From contig NC_087068.1 of the NCBI RefSeq assembly GCF_963678635.1, forward strand, positions 2,916,001 to 2,980,000: a DNA stretch of 64,000 nt, read 5' to 3'. Position 1 is the first letter of the stretch. Every line of letters starts with the position of its first letter. A program made the position numbers and the translations under genes. The DNA comes from Symsagittifera roscoffensis. Its lineage: Eukaryota > Xenacoelomorpha > Acoela > Convolutidae. Shown here in pieces: positions 51,101 through 61,944 of this stretch. The notes beneath the pieces were generated by a model. That model was not told where the DNA came from. It made no database searches and worked only from the letters and a program-made list of their open reading frames with translations.

Positions 51101-53231
51101 TTGATAAAATTGCTCGTATCAGGGCAAAGCGCTGAATGTTCCGACTGCCGTTCTCAAGGTTTAGGGAGCAGTATTAACACACAAAAACTAGATGTAAAAA
51201 AAATGAGTTTTTTTTCTCTAAATTTTGAGATAATTTCTGAAAATTATCCCTTCACATGCCATGTTTTTCCGCTCAGAAAAAAACAGAATTTGCTCCCAGT
51301 AATACATAAGTTATGGCAAAAGAGTTTTTTTTTAATCAATTTGGAACTGTTTCTAAGACGGGATTAAGTTTCCGCTTAATTGTGATTTCAACATTCCTGA
51401 AATTTTGAAGAAAATCACTTGGGGAAATCTGGGTGATCGATATTTAAGGTTGACATCCAATGATTTAGTTCTGCAACGTTATAAATTTTGTTTTAGGAAT
51501 CCGCTGACATTGGTTATTCTTTGCTTTTAAATTCCGCGTTGCTATAGATAAAAATTCAGCTCTAGCTTTTATTTGTTCATATGCAAGCTCGGTAATAAAC
51601 AAAATTGCGTAACACAACTACAATTTGCTGAATCCGCTCGCATATTTTTTGGATTCTACTCAAAACTGCGAATTCCACTTACCTTTTCGGAATCCACTTA
51701 CAGTTGCGGAATCTATAACAACTACCTATATTCGCTCGTTGCGGAATTCGCGGCAATACAAACGTACAGGCAAAATTGTTTTAAAGGTATTTGTACGCGG
51801 AATCCACGAAAATGTTGTAAGTTGAGTCCGCTGACCTTTTAGAATATGTTCAAAGATTTGTCTCTGGAATCCAGGAAGATACAGACAGAAAATTGGGCGC
51901 CTATTCAGTGCACAGTTTGGCCTCGTAATGCCGTCAAAACAATTCGAAAGATAAAAAATACACCCCGAAGATGCATATTTCATCCTTTTTTTTCGCAATT
52001 TGATTCTAAAAGTGCTTTTAAAGGGCAAAATGCTGAATACTTTAATGTACATTTAAATATTTACAAACTTTCAGACAAAAACTAATAGATGTTATGAAAA
52101 TTTTTACGAGGTTTGAATTTTACATATTTTGTTTTATTGAATGCTCTTCTTGAAGATTATTTCAAGTGTTAAGTGCTCTGTCTCTTAACTGCTAAGTGTT
52201 AACTGTACAAGATAAATTGTCTCATTTCAAACTAAATTGACACCTGAGATGAAATAGTTTGCCGCTTGCGCTCTGCGTTAATTACAAAAGCTTACACAAA
52301 CCGGCTTGCAGGATAATTGTTTTACAGTCAGCCCAGTTTTTTCCATTTAACTCTCTTATTGTTTCGTGCTCAATAAATATACCCAGGTACAAACAAAAAC
52401 TTCAGCTACTCGTTAAAAATTTAGTACCGCACCAACTTGCAACAATGACAACAAAGTAACCAACGCCATCTCAAAAACGTTACGGAAAGCTCGCAAGGTT
52501 ACAGAAAGCTCGAAATTTAATTCAAAACTTAACAAGACTGTTCATGTCATGACGAAGCGCTGAATGTTCCGACTGTCTTTTAAGGTTTATGGAGCAGTAT
52601 CAACTCATAAAAAAAACTAGATGCAATAAAATAAAATGAAAATTTTTTTTCTTCTAAATTTTGAGATTATTTGTGAAAATTAATCCATCACACGTCATGT
52701 GTTTCCGCTTAGAAGAGGACAAAATTTGCTCCTAGTAACAAATAAAATATGGCAAAAAAGCTTTCTTCAACCAATTTGGAACTATTTCTAAGACGGGATT
52801 AAGTTTCAGTTTGCGTATTAATAGCGCGAAATAGCATTTTTCAAGCACCCATAACTTAACGAAAAACAATCACAGGTTTTTGAGATTTAAGCTTTCATGT
52901 GAAAATCATCACCCAAAACGCCATATAAAGTACAAAGTGATTCATTTCGCTTCTTGTAACAAATCACTTATGGCAATTAAGCTTCTTTTAACCAAGTTGG
53001 AACGATTTCGAAGACGGATTAAATCTCCGCTTACGCGTTAATAGCGCGAAATATTTCGCGAGTCAATTGTCCCAAATTGGCCAAAATGGCAATCTTTAAG
53101 ACCCCTAGCTTTACCAAAAACCATCACAGTGAAATATCTTTTGAAATTGAAGCTCAGGACAACAATGCCTTTTCAATATAAAAAAATGACAACAATTTTT
53201 CGTTACTTTCGTTACGAAAGTCGGAACAACA

Positions 53232-54755
53232 ACTTCTTTTTCAGATTGCTGTGTTTTATCCAATTTTATGCACAGCTACAGCTCACATTGTTTGAAAATG
53301 CTTTAAGAATTAGAAACATTGGGTTTCTAGTCGCCAAGTTTCATCCGTTGTATTGGTGATGGCGGTGAGGTTGTAGCAAAAGAATATGGTAATCAATTTT
53401 ACGGTGAATTTCTTCGAATCAATCTTTTTAAGAGGACATACATTAGTCCTTAACAAATTTTAGTTAAAAATTGAAATTTGATTGGAGAAAAATCACCCCA
53501 ATTATTTTGATTTTTTTTCGTCAAAACTTGGGTTTAATTAGTGTTTACTCCATCTTGAAACGAAAACAAGAGTTTTACAAAAAAAAATTTCAAAAGCACT
53601 GTGATTTTTTCTAAATGAAATAAAACACGTTGTTAATGAAAACAAATTTACCGCGATGAACTACATGTTTTGGGCGAATTGAATATAATTTGCGTAGAAA
53701 ATCTAAGTTGTTGTTCCGACCCTTTAAAATGGAGAAGAACTTTGTATTCGGGCGTGTGTTAGTTTTTTTCTTTTTGTTTTCCACGCAAAAATGGGTACCA
53801 CAAAAAAAAATCATCGGAGAGAATTAAGTGATACGTCATACTAAAGTTCTTTCATTCCTAATTCGAACCACAATAAAAAAATTTCAAAAAACCTCACATT
53901 GTCGAGAAAAACCGGTTTGAAAGTTTTGATTTCTTGTCTTAATTTGAGTAAATAAAGCTTTTTTTTTTATCACACAAAGCCAACAAAACTACAAAACTGC
54001 AAAAATTTCTTAACCGCTTTTTGTCTCAAGACTATGGGCGGAACAATCTGTGCCACTTGCACAATAATGAACTATCCGTGTTTAAAATTGAAAACAAAAG
54101 ATTTTATAACTTGACTTGAATCTATCAGAAAAATAAGTTTTTTACTTAGATATCAGCAGAAATTTTTATAATTTAAGTTTTAATTTTAATTTTGTTTTTC
54201 TTGCAAAATGAAAGCTACATTTTTCAATTTGTTTTGGAGTTGCTCCTCTATTTCAAGAATTATTTTTTGAACTAGATTATTTCAAAGAAATTTTTCTAAA
54301 TTTATTGATGTTAATATTTTTTTCTTCCCCCTTTCATCTCATTTTTGCAGCACTGTTACTTTTGTTTCCGATATGCAGTTTGGACTCTGTGTAGAAATAC
54401 AACAGTTGTTAGGTATCTGAAAGATCGAAAATGGTTTTTAAAACCTCCTTACCTTGAAAAAATCACAGAAAAAAATGTCTGATTTTGCATTCAACGTCTT
54501 TGAATCATTGTTTTTTATGAAAGTTAAAAACGTTCCTTAGCAGATTTTTGTTTAAAAACTAGAAGTTTGACGGGAGAACAATCCCTCCGGGCACAATTAT
54601 TTTGTCAATTTCTTCAAAATTTTCATTGAAACTTAGTGACAACTCCCACTTGAAACAAAAAGACGAATCATCATCATTATCATATCCTACTTTTGATTAT
54701 GGTGCTGTCTCTATCCCAGCGCGCTCCTTCCGCTTCAGGCATCAATTTGGCCAGT
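53232..54755. other. Intergenic, nothing recognised
   Basis: AT-rich non-coding sequence without a supported feature. Confidence 0.4.
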
Positions 54756-54761
54756 CAGATG

Positions 54762-54895
54762 AAGATCCTCTCCATCAAAAGACATGGGAGACCAAGAAAA
54801 ACTTGGTTAGATTGTGTGAAAAAAGCTATCAAGGAAAGTTGCTTTACCCACACTGACCCGTAGGACCGTATTTTATGGAGAGCTGCAGTTCGACA
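54762..54895 (+). pseudogene. LINE ORF2 C-terminal remnant
   Basis: The frame reads KRHGRPRKTWLDCVKKAIKE, then, after a stop, DRILWRAAVRQ. The 'GRPrkTWldcVkkDl...DR..WR..v' pattern is the usual end of many LINE ORF2 proteins. Nothing upstream extends it. It is independent of the LINE at 12-15 kb, whose C-terminus differs. Confidence 0.7.
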
Positions 54896-55121
54896 AGAAT
54901 AATTGAAATTGTTAAAAGAGTTTTGTTTCAAATAAAAGAGTATAGGTTTTTACCGAATGAATCAAAATATGTTGTTTATGAAAACGAGATCACCGCGATC
55001 AACCATCTTTTTGGCGGGAAACCTATAAATTGCGGGAAAACCAGGGTCACTAAAAAGTTTAAAATTTTTTAATCTAAATTGAAACTATCAGAAAGAGAGC
55101 CACGTGTCAATACTACTCAAA

Positions 55122-55342
55122 ATGTCACTTTATTATCAATTACTTCTGACAGCGTGCGTCTCTTGCGAATGTTTTTGCATGCATGGTCGCTTTCGTAAAA
55201 GCGACCCCGGTGATGACGTCTTTGATAATGTCTCTAAAAAAGTAGCAGAAATCAAAGCAAAGTCTGTAAATCGAATTGTCAATGGAAAAGATTCAGATAT
55301 CAAAAAACATCCTTGGACTGTTTTGCTGACCATCAAGCCAAC
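55122..55342 (+). CDS. Second trypsin-like protease gene, exon 1
   Basis: The Met at 55122 opens a hydrophobic signal peptide (MSLYYQLLLTACVSCECFC); an in-frame Met at 55104 is possible. A charged propeptide (FDNVSKKVAEIKAKSVNR) leads to IVNGKDSDIKKHPWTVLL, the S1 activation N-terminus. It ends KP-AC before the donor GTAATT, phase 2, exactly like the 16.7- and 19.4-kb exons. It is a diverged paralogue (older than the tandem duplication), transcribed in the same direction. Confidence 0.75.
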
Positions 55343-55547
55343 GTAATTAGCATTTTGTGATTGATTTTTTCTCTTCACTAAAATTATCCGAATCAGTTAA
55401 TTGCATCAGACGCCTTACGATTTACTGACTTCGTATTAGACGATGCATAAAAAATTTTCAATTCGATTTAGATTTATATAGATTTATAATGGAGAAATAC
55501 TGCACTCAAGAAAAAAACTATTGGCTTGTTGACATGGAGCCTTAAAG

Positions 55548-55597
55548 AAACGGAGAAAGTGTTTTATGTGGTGGTGTGATTATACTGAAGAACTTAG
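55548..55597 (+). CDS. Second trypsin-like protease gene, exon 2
   Basis: After CTTAAAG the frame completes the Thr codon from exon 1 and reads NGESVLCGGVIILKNL, ending TTA-G before a consensus donor GTGAGT (phase 1). CGG is the S1 motif ahead of the catalytic His. Length and phase fit exon 1 exactly, unlike the 21.7-kb counterpart. The acceptor lacks a good pyrimidine tract. The His, Asp and Ser exons were not found before the window ends; they may lie beyond 64 kb or be lost. Confidence 0.65.
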
Positions 55598-57645
55598 GTG
55601 AGTCATTTCTCGTTAGCTTTCTGTCGTGATGCAAACAGTAATCATATTTTTACGATGACAACGTGAAAATTTTGAAATTTTGAGGTGAATTAACCTTTTT
55701 TCTTTGGAAAACACATTATCTCAGGATTTTTTTGGTAACTTTTATTCTGGCTATTTCAGGAAGTAAGCGATTAACTGACTCATGTTTTCAAATAATTGGC
55801 CCACGTTCGAGATATTAATGTCCGAATAAAAAAACATAAATAAATAAAACTAAACTTAGACTATTATAAACAAAACAAAAAAAAGGCTGTCCTCCATATT
55901 ACAGGTTTACAGTTTTCTACTTTTACGTTTTTTTGGATGTTCTATCGATAGTTATTCCTTATTCTGACGTTTTTTTAATCTAGTTTAATAGCTTTTTAAA
56001 AAGATTAATCGCCATTTTTTTTGAAAAAAATTTCTACATTTTCCAAAATCAGGTGCCAGTTTTGTCTATTTTATTGCACTTACAGAAAAAACTAGTTCAA
56101 GTTAATTGTGAAACTCAACTTCATTCTATGGAAAAGTTGTAAATAACAGGCTATTTATCGGTAATAGTTACCTCGTACCTATGCTCTTGAATATTTCAGT
56201 TTTTTCCTGTTTCATAAATTGTTTCACCAGTGTTTCCATTTTCGAATAAAATTGAATCAAAAACCTTTGTTTATGGAGTAGAAGCAACGGTAGAAATTCT
56301 GGTTAAAAATGAAACTCAAGCTTTAATGTTTTAAAATGCTTAATTTCTTAAAAATTACTTAATTTCATTGTTTTGGGCAACTTTTGCTAAAATACTTTGA
56401 ATAAGATTATCCTTGACGAATAGCAAATGATCTAAAATATCCTCTGAAGTTTTTCCGTTTTAAGGAACTAAAGGTTCAATCAAGGTCTAAAAAAACTAGT
56501 TTTCTCAATATCCACAAAAATTTTTCCAGCATGTGAATAGCTGGAAACAAGTTTTCAAAATTGTTCATGCCGAGTAATTCAGTTTTTTACTAAGAGTGGT
56601 TCAAACGGCATAAACCGTTTTTTTATTTCGATTTTTTGGTACAAAATTCACGATTATAGAAGAACCTTAATGAAAAAGAGTTTTTGAGATCCGAACTAAA
56701 TTGGAAAAATTATTTGGTGCTCGCAAAGTTTTGAGATCTAGAAGAATCTACTCCTCGAAACCAAATTTTGTCTTTAACTTTGTTAAAAAAAAGATTAAGT
56801 GGGAAGGAACTGGCGTTTTTTGAACAGTAAAAGATCAGCAAGTTTTTCAATTTAATCTAGAATTTGATTAAATTGAACAACTTGAACGATCTTTTGAAAG
56901 ATTTTAATCGTTTCTCAGGGTTTCAGTTCCGATTAAAACACGTTTTCCGGCTATCAAACTTGTAAAAGGGCGTTTAGTTATGTCCACTTGCATAATAAGT
57001 TTCTGTGCGTGTACTGGTCTGCATATCTAGTCCTACGCGCAGTAGAGTCTCATGAAAAATAAATTTCAATGGGTTATGATCTTTTTTTTGTTAAATTGTT
57101 CTGAATTTTTAAAACGTATTTGAAAGAATCAAAACATGGCGGATATTTTTTGCTTAAAAGACTTTGCATCTTATAAGGTGAGGTTCACTTTGATTTAGAA
57201 AATTTGTTTTATGTTTTTTTTTCAAGTTTGTTCTTCAATTCGGCAGTTTTTTTAATACGCAACTTTAGATTCTCATTTTTTTCAGTTTTTATCTATCCTC
57301 TCTAATAAAATTTATGTCTCTTTCGAATCTATGCCCCCACCTTAAATACCTCACTAACAATTTCACTGCAATCTTTCCCCTCGCGTTTAGTTTAGAGTAG
57401 ATTTTCTAAGCGCTGCTTGCAAAATGCTCAACATATTTTGGCTGAAAATATGTTTGTTTTACCTTTTTGACAACCCACTTAAGTTTTAATTTTATGGTGC
57501 AACAAGATTCTAAAAAACTAGCAATTGACGAAAACAAAAACAGCCAAAACATATGTCAAAACCAAGTTGCCATCCTTCCCCTTAAACAAATTTTTCCGCT
57601 AGTAAATTTAACTTGTAGTTATTTAAGGACTGCAAGTTTTAAGGA
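55598..57645. other. Intron or intergenic, nothing recognised
   Basis: AT-rich. I looked for a SARHC- or DIAV-type exon matching exon 3 of the first gene and did not find one. Confidence 0.4.
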
Positions 57646-57714
57646 ATGGATCTTGACAAAAGCTTTGCTCCTTTTAAGTTTTCCAATTTCACGTGTGATG
57701 GCAAAGAATTAGAG
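57646..57714 (+). CDS. Possible first exon of an unknown gene
   Basis: ATG followed by 23 codons, MDLDKSFAPFKFSNFTCDGK plus ELE, ending GAG before a perfect donor GTAAGT, phase 0. The frame is open back from this ATG only briefly. I do not recognise a family and no second exon is evident. An overlapping frame at 57467-57712 is longer but ends in a stop just before the donor. This is a candidate only. Confidence 0.3.
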
Positions 57715-57919
57715 GTAAGTTTTGTTTCTCTCAATATTTCAACCGTTTTTTTTCGGTTTTCCAATTGTATGAGAAATTGTTTATCACAGTGAGTTCGTTC
57801 AATTTTTGTACGTTGGGAATGGTATGGAATTACGTGACAAGTTTGTCATAGGAAAGTGTTTTGAACCCGGAGTTTAAAAATGACTGCGGTTGGTAATGGA
57901 GTTAGCACAAACAGTTCTC

Positions 57920-58146
57920 GGCTCTTTTCCAGTTTCCCCCCCCCCTTTCATTTTTTCTGCAATTCATTACATGAAAGTCTTTTTAAAATAATTTTTAATG
58001 TTATAAAGTGCATTAAAACGTGTCAGCGTGAACAGCTGAACAAATTTTCACAACATTTCTAACATGAAAATTGCCGTGTGAACAATTTTTGAACATCTCT
58101 TTTTGTAATTTAACAAAGGGGGGGGGGGGGAAACTGGAAAAGAGCC
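57920..58146. mobile_element. hAT-like MITE, 227 bp
   Basis: Starts GGCTCTTTTCCAGTTTCCCC and ends GGGGAAACTGGAAAAGAGCC. Both sides carry CAGTTCTC exactly (57912-57919 and 58147-58154), an 8-bp target duplication. The interior matches the 22092 copy in opposite orientation. Confidence 0.9.
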
Positions 58147-58352
58147 CAGTTCTCAACCCATTCACAGCTGAATGAAAATAAACAAAACCAAAAAGCACTT
58201 TTTCTTTTGAAAAAAAATTTTCTCCTGACTTGTTTATTTTCCATTTTCATGATAAGACTAAATCTTTTGATTGTAAAAGTTGACTACATACAAGTTGAGC
58301 ACATATTTGAGATCGTTAGAGAAAACAAAAAGTTTGCCTGAGTAAAAAAAGC

Positions 58353-58353
58353 A

Positions 58354-58390
<37 letters not shown>

Positions 58391-58397
58391 GCGAGAG

Positions 58398-58437
<40 letters not shown>
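58353..58437. repeat. (GA)n microsatellite
   Basis: About 85 bases of almost pure GA dinucleotides with a few interruptions (AAAG, GGGCG, GGAG). Confidence 0.95.
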
Positions 58438-58606
58438 TCACCATAGACTTCAAAAACTTTCTTAATTCTAACTGCTTTTCTGATTTAAAGAAAACAAAGA
58501 TCCTTTCATCATCACAGTTTAAATTTTGAGAAATGTTTGGTGAAACTGTTTTTTACATAAGACGGTCAAAAACGCAAAAAAAAGCCAGTCAAAAAACGCT
58601 CCCTGG

Positions 58607-59133
58607 TAAATATTGTTGGATCGCAGTTAAAGCAACGTCTCTCCGCCCACCTATTGTGTTCCCTCGGAATGGTCCCCTTGAACCCCGATGAAAAGACTGT
58701 CAGAATCCCCCTCAGATAGAACTAACGGACTCGGCCTTTTTTTGTAAGGCACCTCCTGGCGCCGTATGTACTCCCCTATCTGTAAGTTTGTAGCTTTTAG
58801 CATACTGATTGCGCCTTTCGTGCCGGTTGTAAACCTTGTCCTGACCACGTTCTCCAAGGCGCAGACACAGGTTGGAAATAAGTTTTTTTCCACTTTGACC
58901 CAATTTTTCTCCAACATCTCCGGTGGTAGCGCCGTGATTTGCGCGTTTGTCGATCCTTTTGCGAAGTAGAACGACGTCGGGTTAAACGCGTGCTTAGCAA
59001 TCACGACCCAGCTGAATCGATTGATCCAATGTTCGCACAACATTGGAGGTTCCGCACATTTGTTCGGCCAGAATGCCGTAATCCCCAGTGATTTTCTCCC
59101 TCCCCCAACACCGTTCGCTGCTGGCTGCGCCAT
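58607..59133 (-). pseudogene. Truncated second gag, start codon at LTR/PBS junction
   Basis: Minus-strand frame of 160 codons starting MAQPAANGVGGGRKSLGITA. It is homologous to the gag start at 63923 (shared KSLGITAFW, PPMLCEHWINRF, LPPEMLEKNWV). Beyond codon 160 homology with the 63-kb copy continues to about 58607 and then stops. It lacks zinc knuckles and everything downstream. The ATG is made of the last base of the LTR (A) and the first two of the primer-binding site (TG). The central part is shorter than in the 63-kb copy or replaced. Confidence 0.7.
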
Positions 59134-59339
59134 GTTGAAAACGGTTCTCCAGTAATAAAAACTCCGAAAGTAACGATGTTATAAATAGACAACTTATTCT
59201 ATACGAACTCAGAGAGTCAACTGTTTTAGCACCACTGGAGAGTAACAACGCCGCTGGCAGGTATCAATTATTGACCATCGAAGTACATGCCACAACGGAC
59301 TGCAAACTGAACTAAACATAAAATTGTTTATATTTGACA
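59133..59339 (-). repeat. LTR of Gypsy element 2, 207 bp
   Basis: On the minus strand it starts TGTCAAATATA after a purine tract and ends TTTTCAACA before TGGCGCAGCCAGCAG. Its last 78 bases match the LTR part visible at 63923-64000 with about ten differences. It serves as the 3' LTR of the pol unit and as the 5' LTR of the truncated gag. Confidence 0.75.
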
Positions 59340-59352
59340 TTCCCTTTTCTTC
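59340..59352 (-). promoter_or_regulatory. Polypurine tract of Gypsy element 2
   Basis: GAAGAAAAGGGAA on the minus strand, immediately before the LTR's TGTC. Confidence 0.55.
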
Positions 59353-59449
59353 AAAAATTGAAAATGCATCATTGAAAAAAAACTTTTTTAATAACTAAAT
59401 TGAGTTTTAGACCCTGTGGTCAACCCTGTAACTGGGCTTAGGTAAAGTT

Positions 59450-60061
59450 TTAGTTATCTCTCTCTTTCTCCTCTTTCCATCCGGTTGCGCCGTGTCCCGT
59501 TCTTTCTCTGTTGGCGCTGGCTTCTCTTTTCCTTCGTCTCGAGCAATGGCAGCGATCATTACTGATCCGTATTTCGACACGGCGGTGCTCTTGCGTGTGC
59601 TCTTTTTTGAGCCCGTGTCGTCCTGACTGTTTGAGACTTAACTGGAACATGACACCAGTCGTTGCTTCCTCGGTCGACCGGCTTTTTGTCCTTGTCCTGT
59701 GGTCGCCGAGCACCACCGGTTCGTTTCCTCTCGCGCTCTTAAACGCCGTTCCCCTACTCGCTTGCTTTTCTGTTCCACTGCTTATCGGTTTCTTCGCACC
59801 TTCGCCTTCGTTCGTTTCTTTTTACGCCGGTACCTTTTCCGCACCCTCCGGTTCACTGTTTACCCCATCTTTGTCGTCCACACCCCCCGCATGCGTAATT
59901 TCTGCGCTGGATTCTTGGTCTTCTTCGGTTGCGCCGGTGCGCGCCTCAGCCGCACACGGTAGTAATGCAGGCTCGTAATCAGAGTCCAAACCGTCGTCCC
60001 ATGACATCGCTTCATGCACTACACTTAGCGTAACTGTTTTACTAGTGCTAGCTGTTGCCAT
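59450..60061 (-). pseudogene. Post-integrase ORF of Gypsy element 2
   Basis: Two minus-strand pieces joined by a frameshift near 59750-59820. The first (59822-60061) starts MATASTSKTVTLSVVHEAMS and is very acidic (DDGLDSDYE, EEDQES). The second (59450-59716) is strongly basic with RRRKREASANRER. It is positioned like the 456-residue ORF of element 1, but I see no sequence match. It has no recognised domain. Confidence 0.5.
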
Positions 60062-60429
60062 TTCCTCCAGCTTCTTCAGCAGGTTGTTGGAGGGCTTGGC
60101 AGTTTCCGTCCCCCGTTTTTCGTTCCTCGATTTTCGGCTACACCGCTTATTCTAAGTACAGAACCGTAACAGTATGCTTAGATTCGCTAACATTTTTTTT
60201 TCATTAGTTTGTACCTGTAATTTTTCTTTTTGTTCGCTGAAATAAATGTTCCCATTGTCGCGCGGTTTTCTTGCTCGGCGTGTCCTGGCTATTCGCAGTT
60301 TCCCCCACCAGACGCCCCATCACGCGACACCAGGGTTCCTGTCAATTTAATAGGATGGTTCATATTCTCCTGATCTTACTCTGCATCCGAGCGCATGTTC
60401 TAGTTTATTTTAGCGGGTTGTGGCATTTT

Positions 60430-61400
60430 TGCGCCCTTGGCTCGTCAGTGTCTAAACAAGCAGATTTTTGACGTAAAAATCTGTCCCATATGAAGTTCTG
60501 AAGTGACGGCTTTTTAGATTACCTAGGACGATATTTGCCTCCCGGCCATGATGTGCTTTGAATGGCCATGTTTTTAAGGTAGCATTAGGCACAAAACGAA
60601 ATGCGCCAAGGGACATTTTAACCACTGTGTCTAGGTTCCCATGGTTTTCCTCCTACTCGTATGCTAGAAAAAAAATAATCCTTCTGTGTGTTCGAAACAA
60701 TCGGTGGCCCTATGGTCGTGAACCGGAGATTACACGATTTCTTCTCCCTAGGTGTTACAGAGTTCCTCAACTAGTTTTGAAGTAATACTTGACCCTTGAT
60801 CGGTATAAGTTTTCGATGCACACCATGCGTGTTAATGAAATTGGAAATGAGGTTTAGGTCTTTGTCCAATTGATTGTTATTACATATCATTGCCGATGGC
60901 CATCCGGAAAAACGATCGACCGCTACCAAGACGTATTTGACCGATTTGCTTATTACTTGATAGGCCCCCAGAAATCTAACTGAATGCATTCATTCGGTTC
61001 CTTTGGCTCGTACAATGTGCCCAGATTTTTTTTCGGGATATGATTTTTAAGTTTTACCTGCCGCTGTGCACATTGCACACTCCTCCGCGGCTCACGCCAG
61101 GCTCCAATGAATACACGGGTAGCAAATGTCCCACGCTGGGTCAAGCATATTGGCTTTCCCGTGATGATAGCTATGGATCCGATTGATGATGGGTCGGCGT
61201 ACCGGAAAGGGAATGGCTAGCAGTTCTTCCAACCAAAGACAACCGTCCCTCACATGGAAGTCATTAACGTACTGCTCCAGGTAGCCACCCCTGGCTCTCA
61301 CTTTCTCCGCAAAATCTGGATCTTTTTGCACTAGCATGTCGCGATTAGCTTTTAGTTGTTTGTACGCTTTGTAATTTGCCTCCACCAGTTTGAGGCTGAA
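60430..61400 (-). pseudogene. Integrase of Gypsy element 2
   Basis: From high to low coordinates: a pre-integrase segment with DGCLWLEELLAIPFPVRRP, a degraded zinc-binding part (CYPC, VQCAQRQV), the catalytic core with IQLDFWGPI (first Asp) and YVLVAVDRFSGWPSAM, a lost second Asp region (THGVHRKLIPIKGQ), and at 60480-60770 an HDHRATG-like segment and LKTWPFKAHHGREANI near the C-terminus. Several frame changes. Confidence 0.75.
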
Positions 61401-61944
61401 CAACTCGATAAAAAATCCTGTTTTTTCACAAATTTGTAGTCTCTCGGAATCACACTCATTATAATGTTTGCAGGGTAAACTGGCGGGTAAATCATCTCTC
61501 CTGTAAACTTTTAAGGAATCGAAATAATCGTGTTGGGATTTGCCTCTACCGATCCTGTGGTTCTGACCTCCAGAATTGGTTCTGGATATCTGGATAATTG
61601 CGTAGAAGTTTTTTCGATTTCTTCGAGGAAATATTCATTTTAAAAGATAAAAGATTAAAAGGCCTTCTTAGCTCTCAATCAGTAATAACTCCAACTGTTT
61701 TGTCGTTTGTCCAACTCGAGTCCCTCGATATGCAAAAACAAGCGATCTGATTGTCTGCAGTTTCGCCGCATGCATGTTAGCCCTCATCTGGTGCAATTGA
61801 TGCTTGTTTTTGCGTGCTGCAAACCGATTGGCTGAAACAGGGATGAGTCGATTGCTTGCAGCCATTGGGTTTGATGGAACTGGAGTACAACCAAGCGATT
61901 TGTTAATCGAGTTAACTTTCGCCTCTGTCAAAGCGTTATCGTAT
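61401..61944 (-). pseudogene. Disrupted region between RT and integrase of Gypsy element 2
   Basis: 61401-61560 has a frame with DLPASLPCKHYNECDSERLQ, probably the linker before integrase. 61668-61944 has an open frame (RYDNALTEAKVNSINKSLG) that I cannot match. A recognisable RNase H (DAS, TDH motifs) is missing, so this is either a deletion with foreign sequence inserted or strong decay. Confidence 0.45.

Larger units (their letters stand above)
38960..52800 (-). repeat. Tandem array of 1.28-1.49-kb modules
   Basis: Spacings between the ten 3' ends are 1417, 1275, 1335, 1410, 1279, 1494, 1434, 1421 and 1428 bases. Each module, in plus orientation, has the 3' end, a Helitron body piece (GGAACTGTTTCTAAGACGGG), a 20-22-base minisatellite (GGAATCCACTTACA type), CCTATTCAGTGCACAGTTTG, GAGTTTGCCGCTTGCGCTCT and AGTACCGCACCAACTTGCAA. 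A leading partial module covers about 38960-40055. Short open frames recurring in each module are minisatellite translations without selection for coding. Confidence 0.9.
38960..53231 (-). mobile_element. Giant Helitron-like element with tenfold 3'-end module array
   Basis: Read on the minus strand. The 5' end is at 53231, where TTGTTCCGACTTTCGTAACG opens the hairpin ACTTTCG-TAA-CGAAAGT. The family body follows (TTGTCCTGAGCTTCAATTTC, TTAACGCGTAAGCGGAGATT) to about 52800. Then come ten copies of the 3' end, each with GGCAGTCGGAACATTCAG, a hairpin GCGCTTCGCCCTGA and TACGAGCAG. The GTTCCGAC cores on the plus strand lie at 40073, 41490, 42765, 44100, 45510, 46789, 48283, 49717, 51138 and 52566. 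Between 3' ends each module has about 0.9 kb unrelated to the short family copies. No Rep/helicase frame is seen, so it is non-autonomous. A Helentron/DINE-like class is inferred from structure. Confidence 0.65.

Noticed and set aside
38325-52085. Recurrent 60-116-codon frames in the array, such as those near 40.6, 43.2, 44.7 and 51.7 kb
   Set aside because: They translate the GGAATCC minisatellite in both strands, vary in length between modules and have frame breaks; no sign of protein selection.
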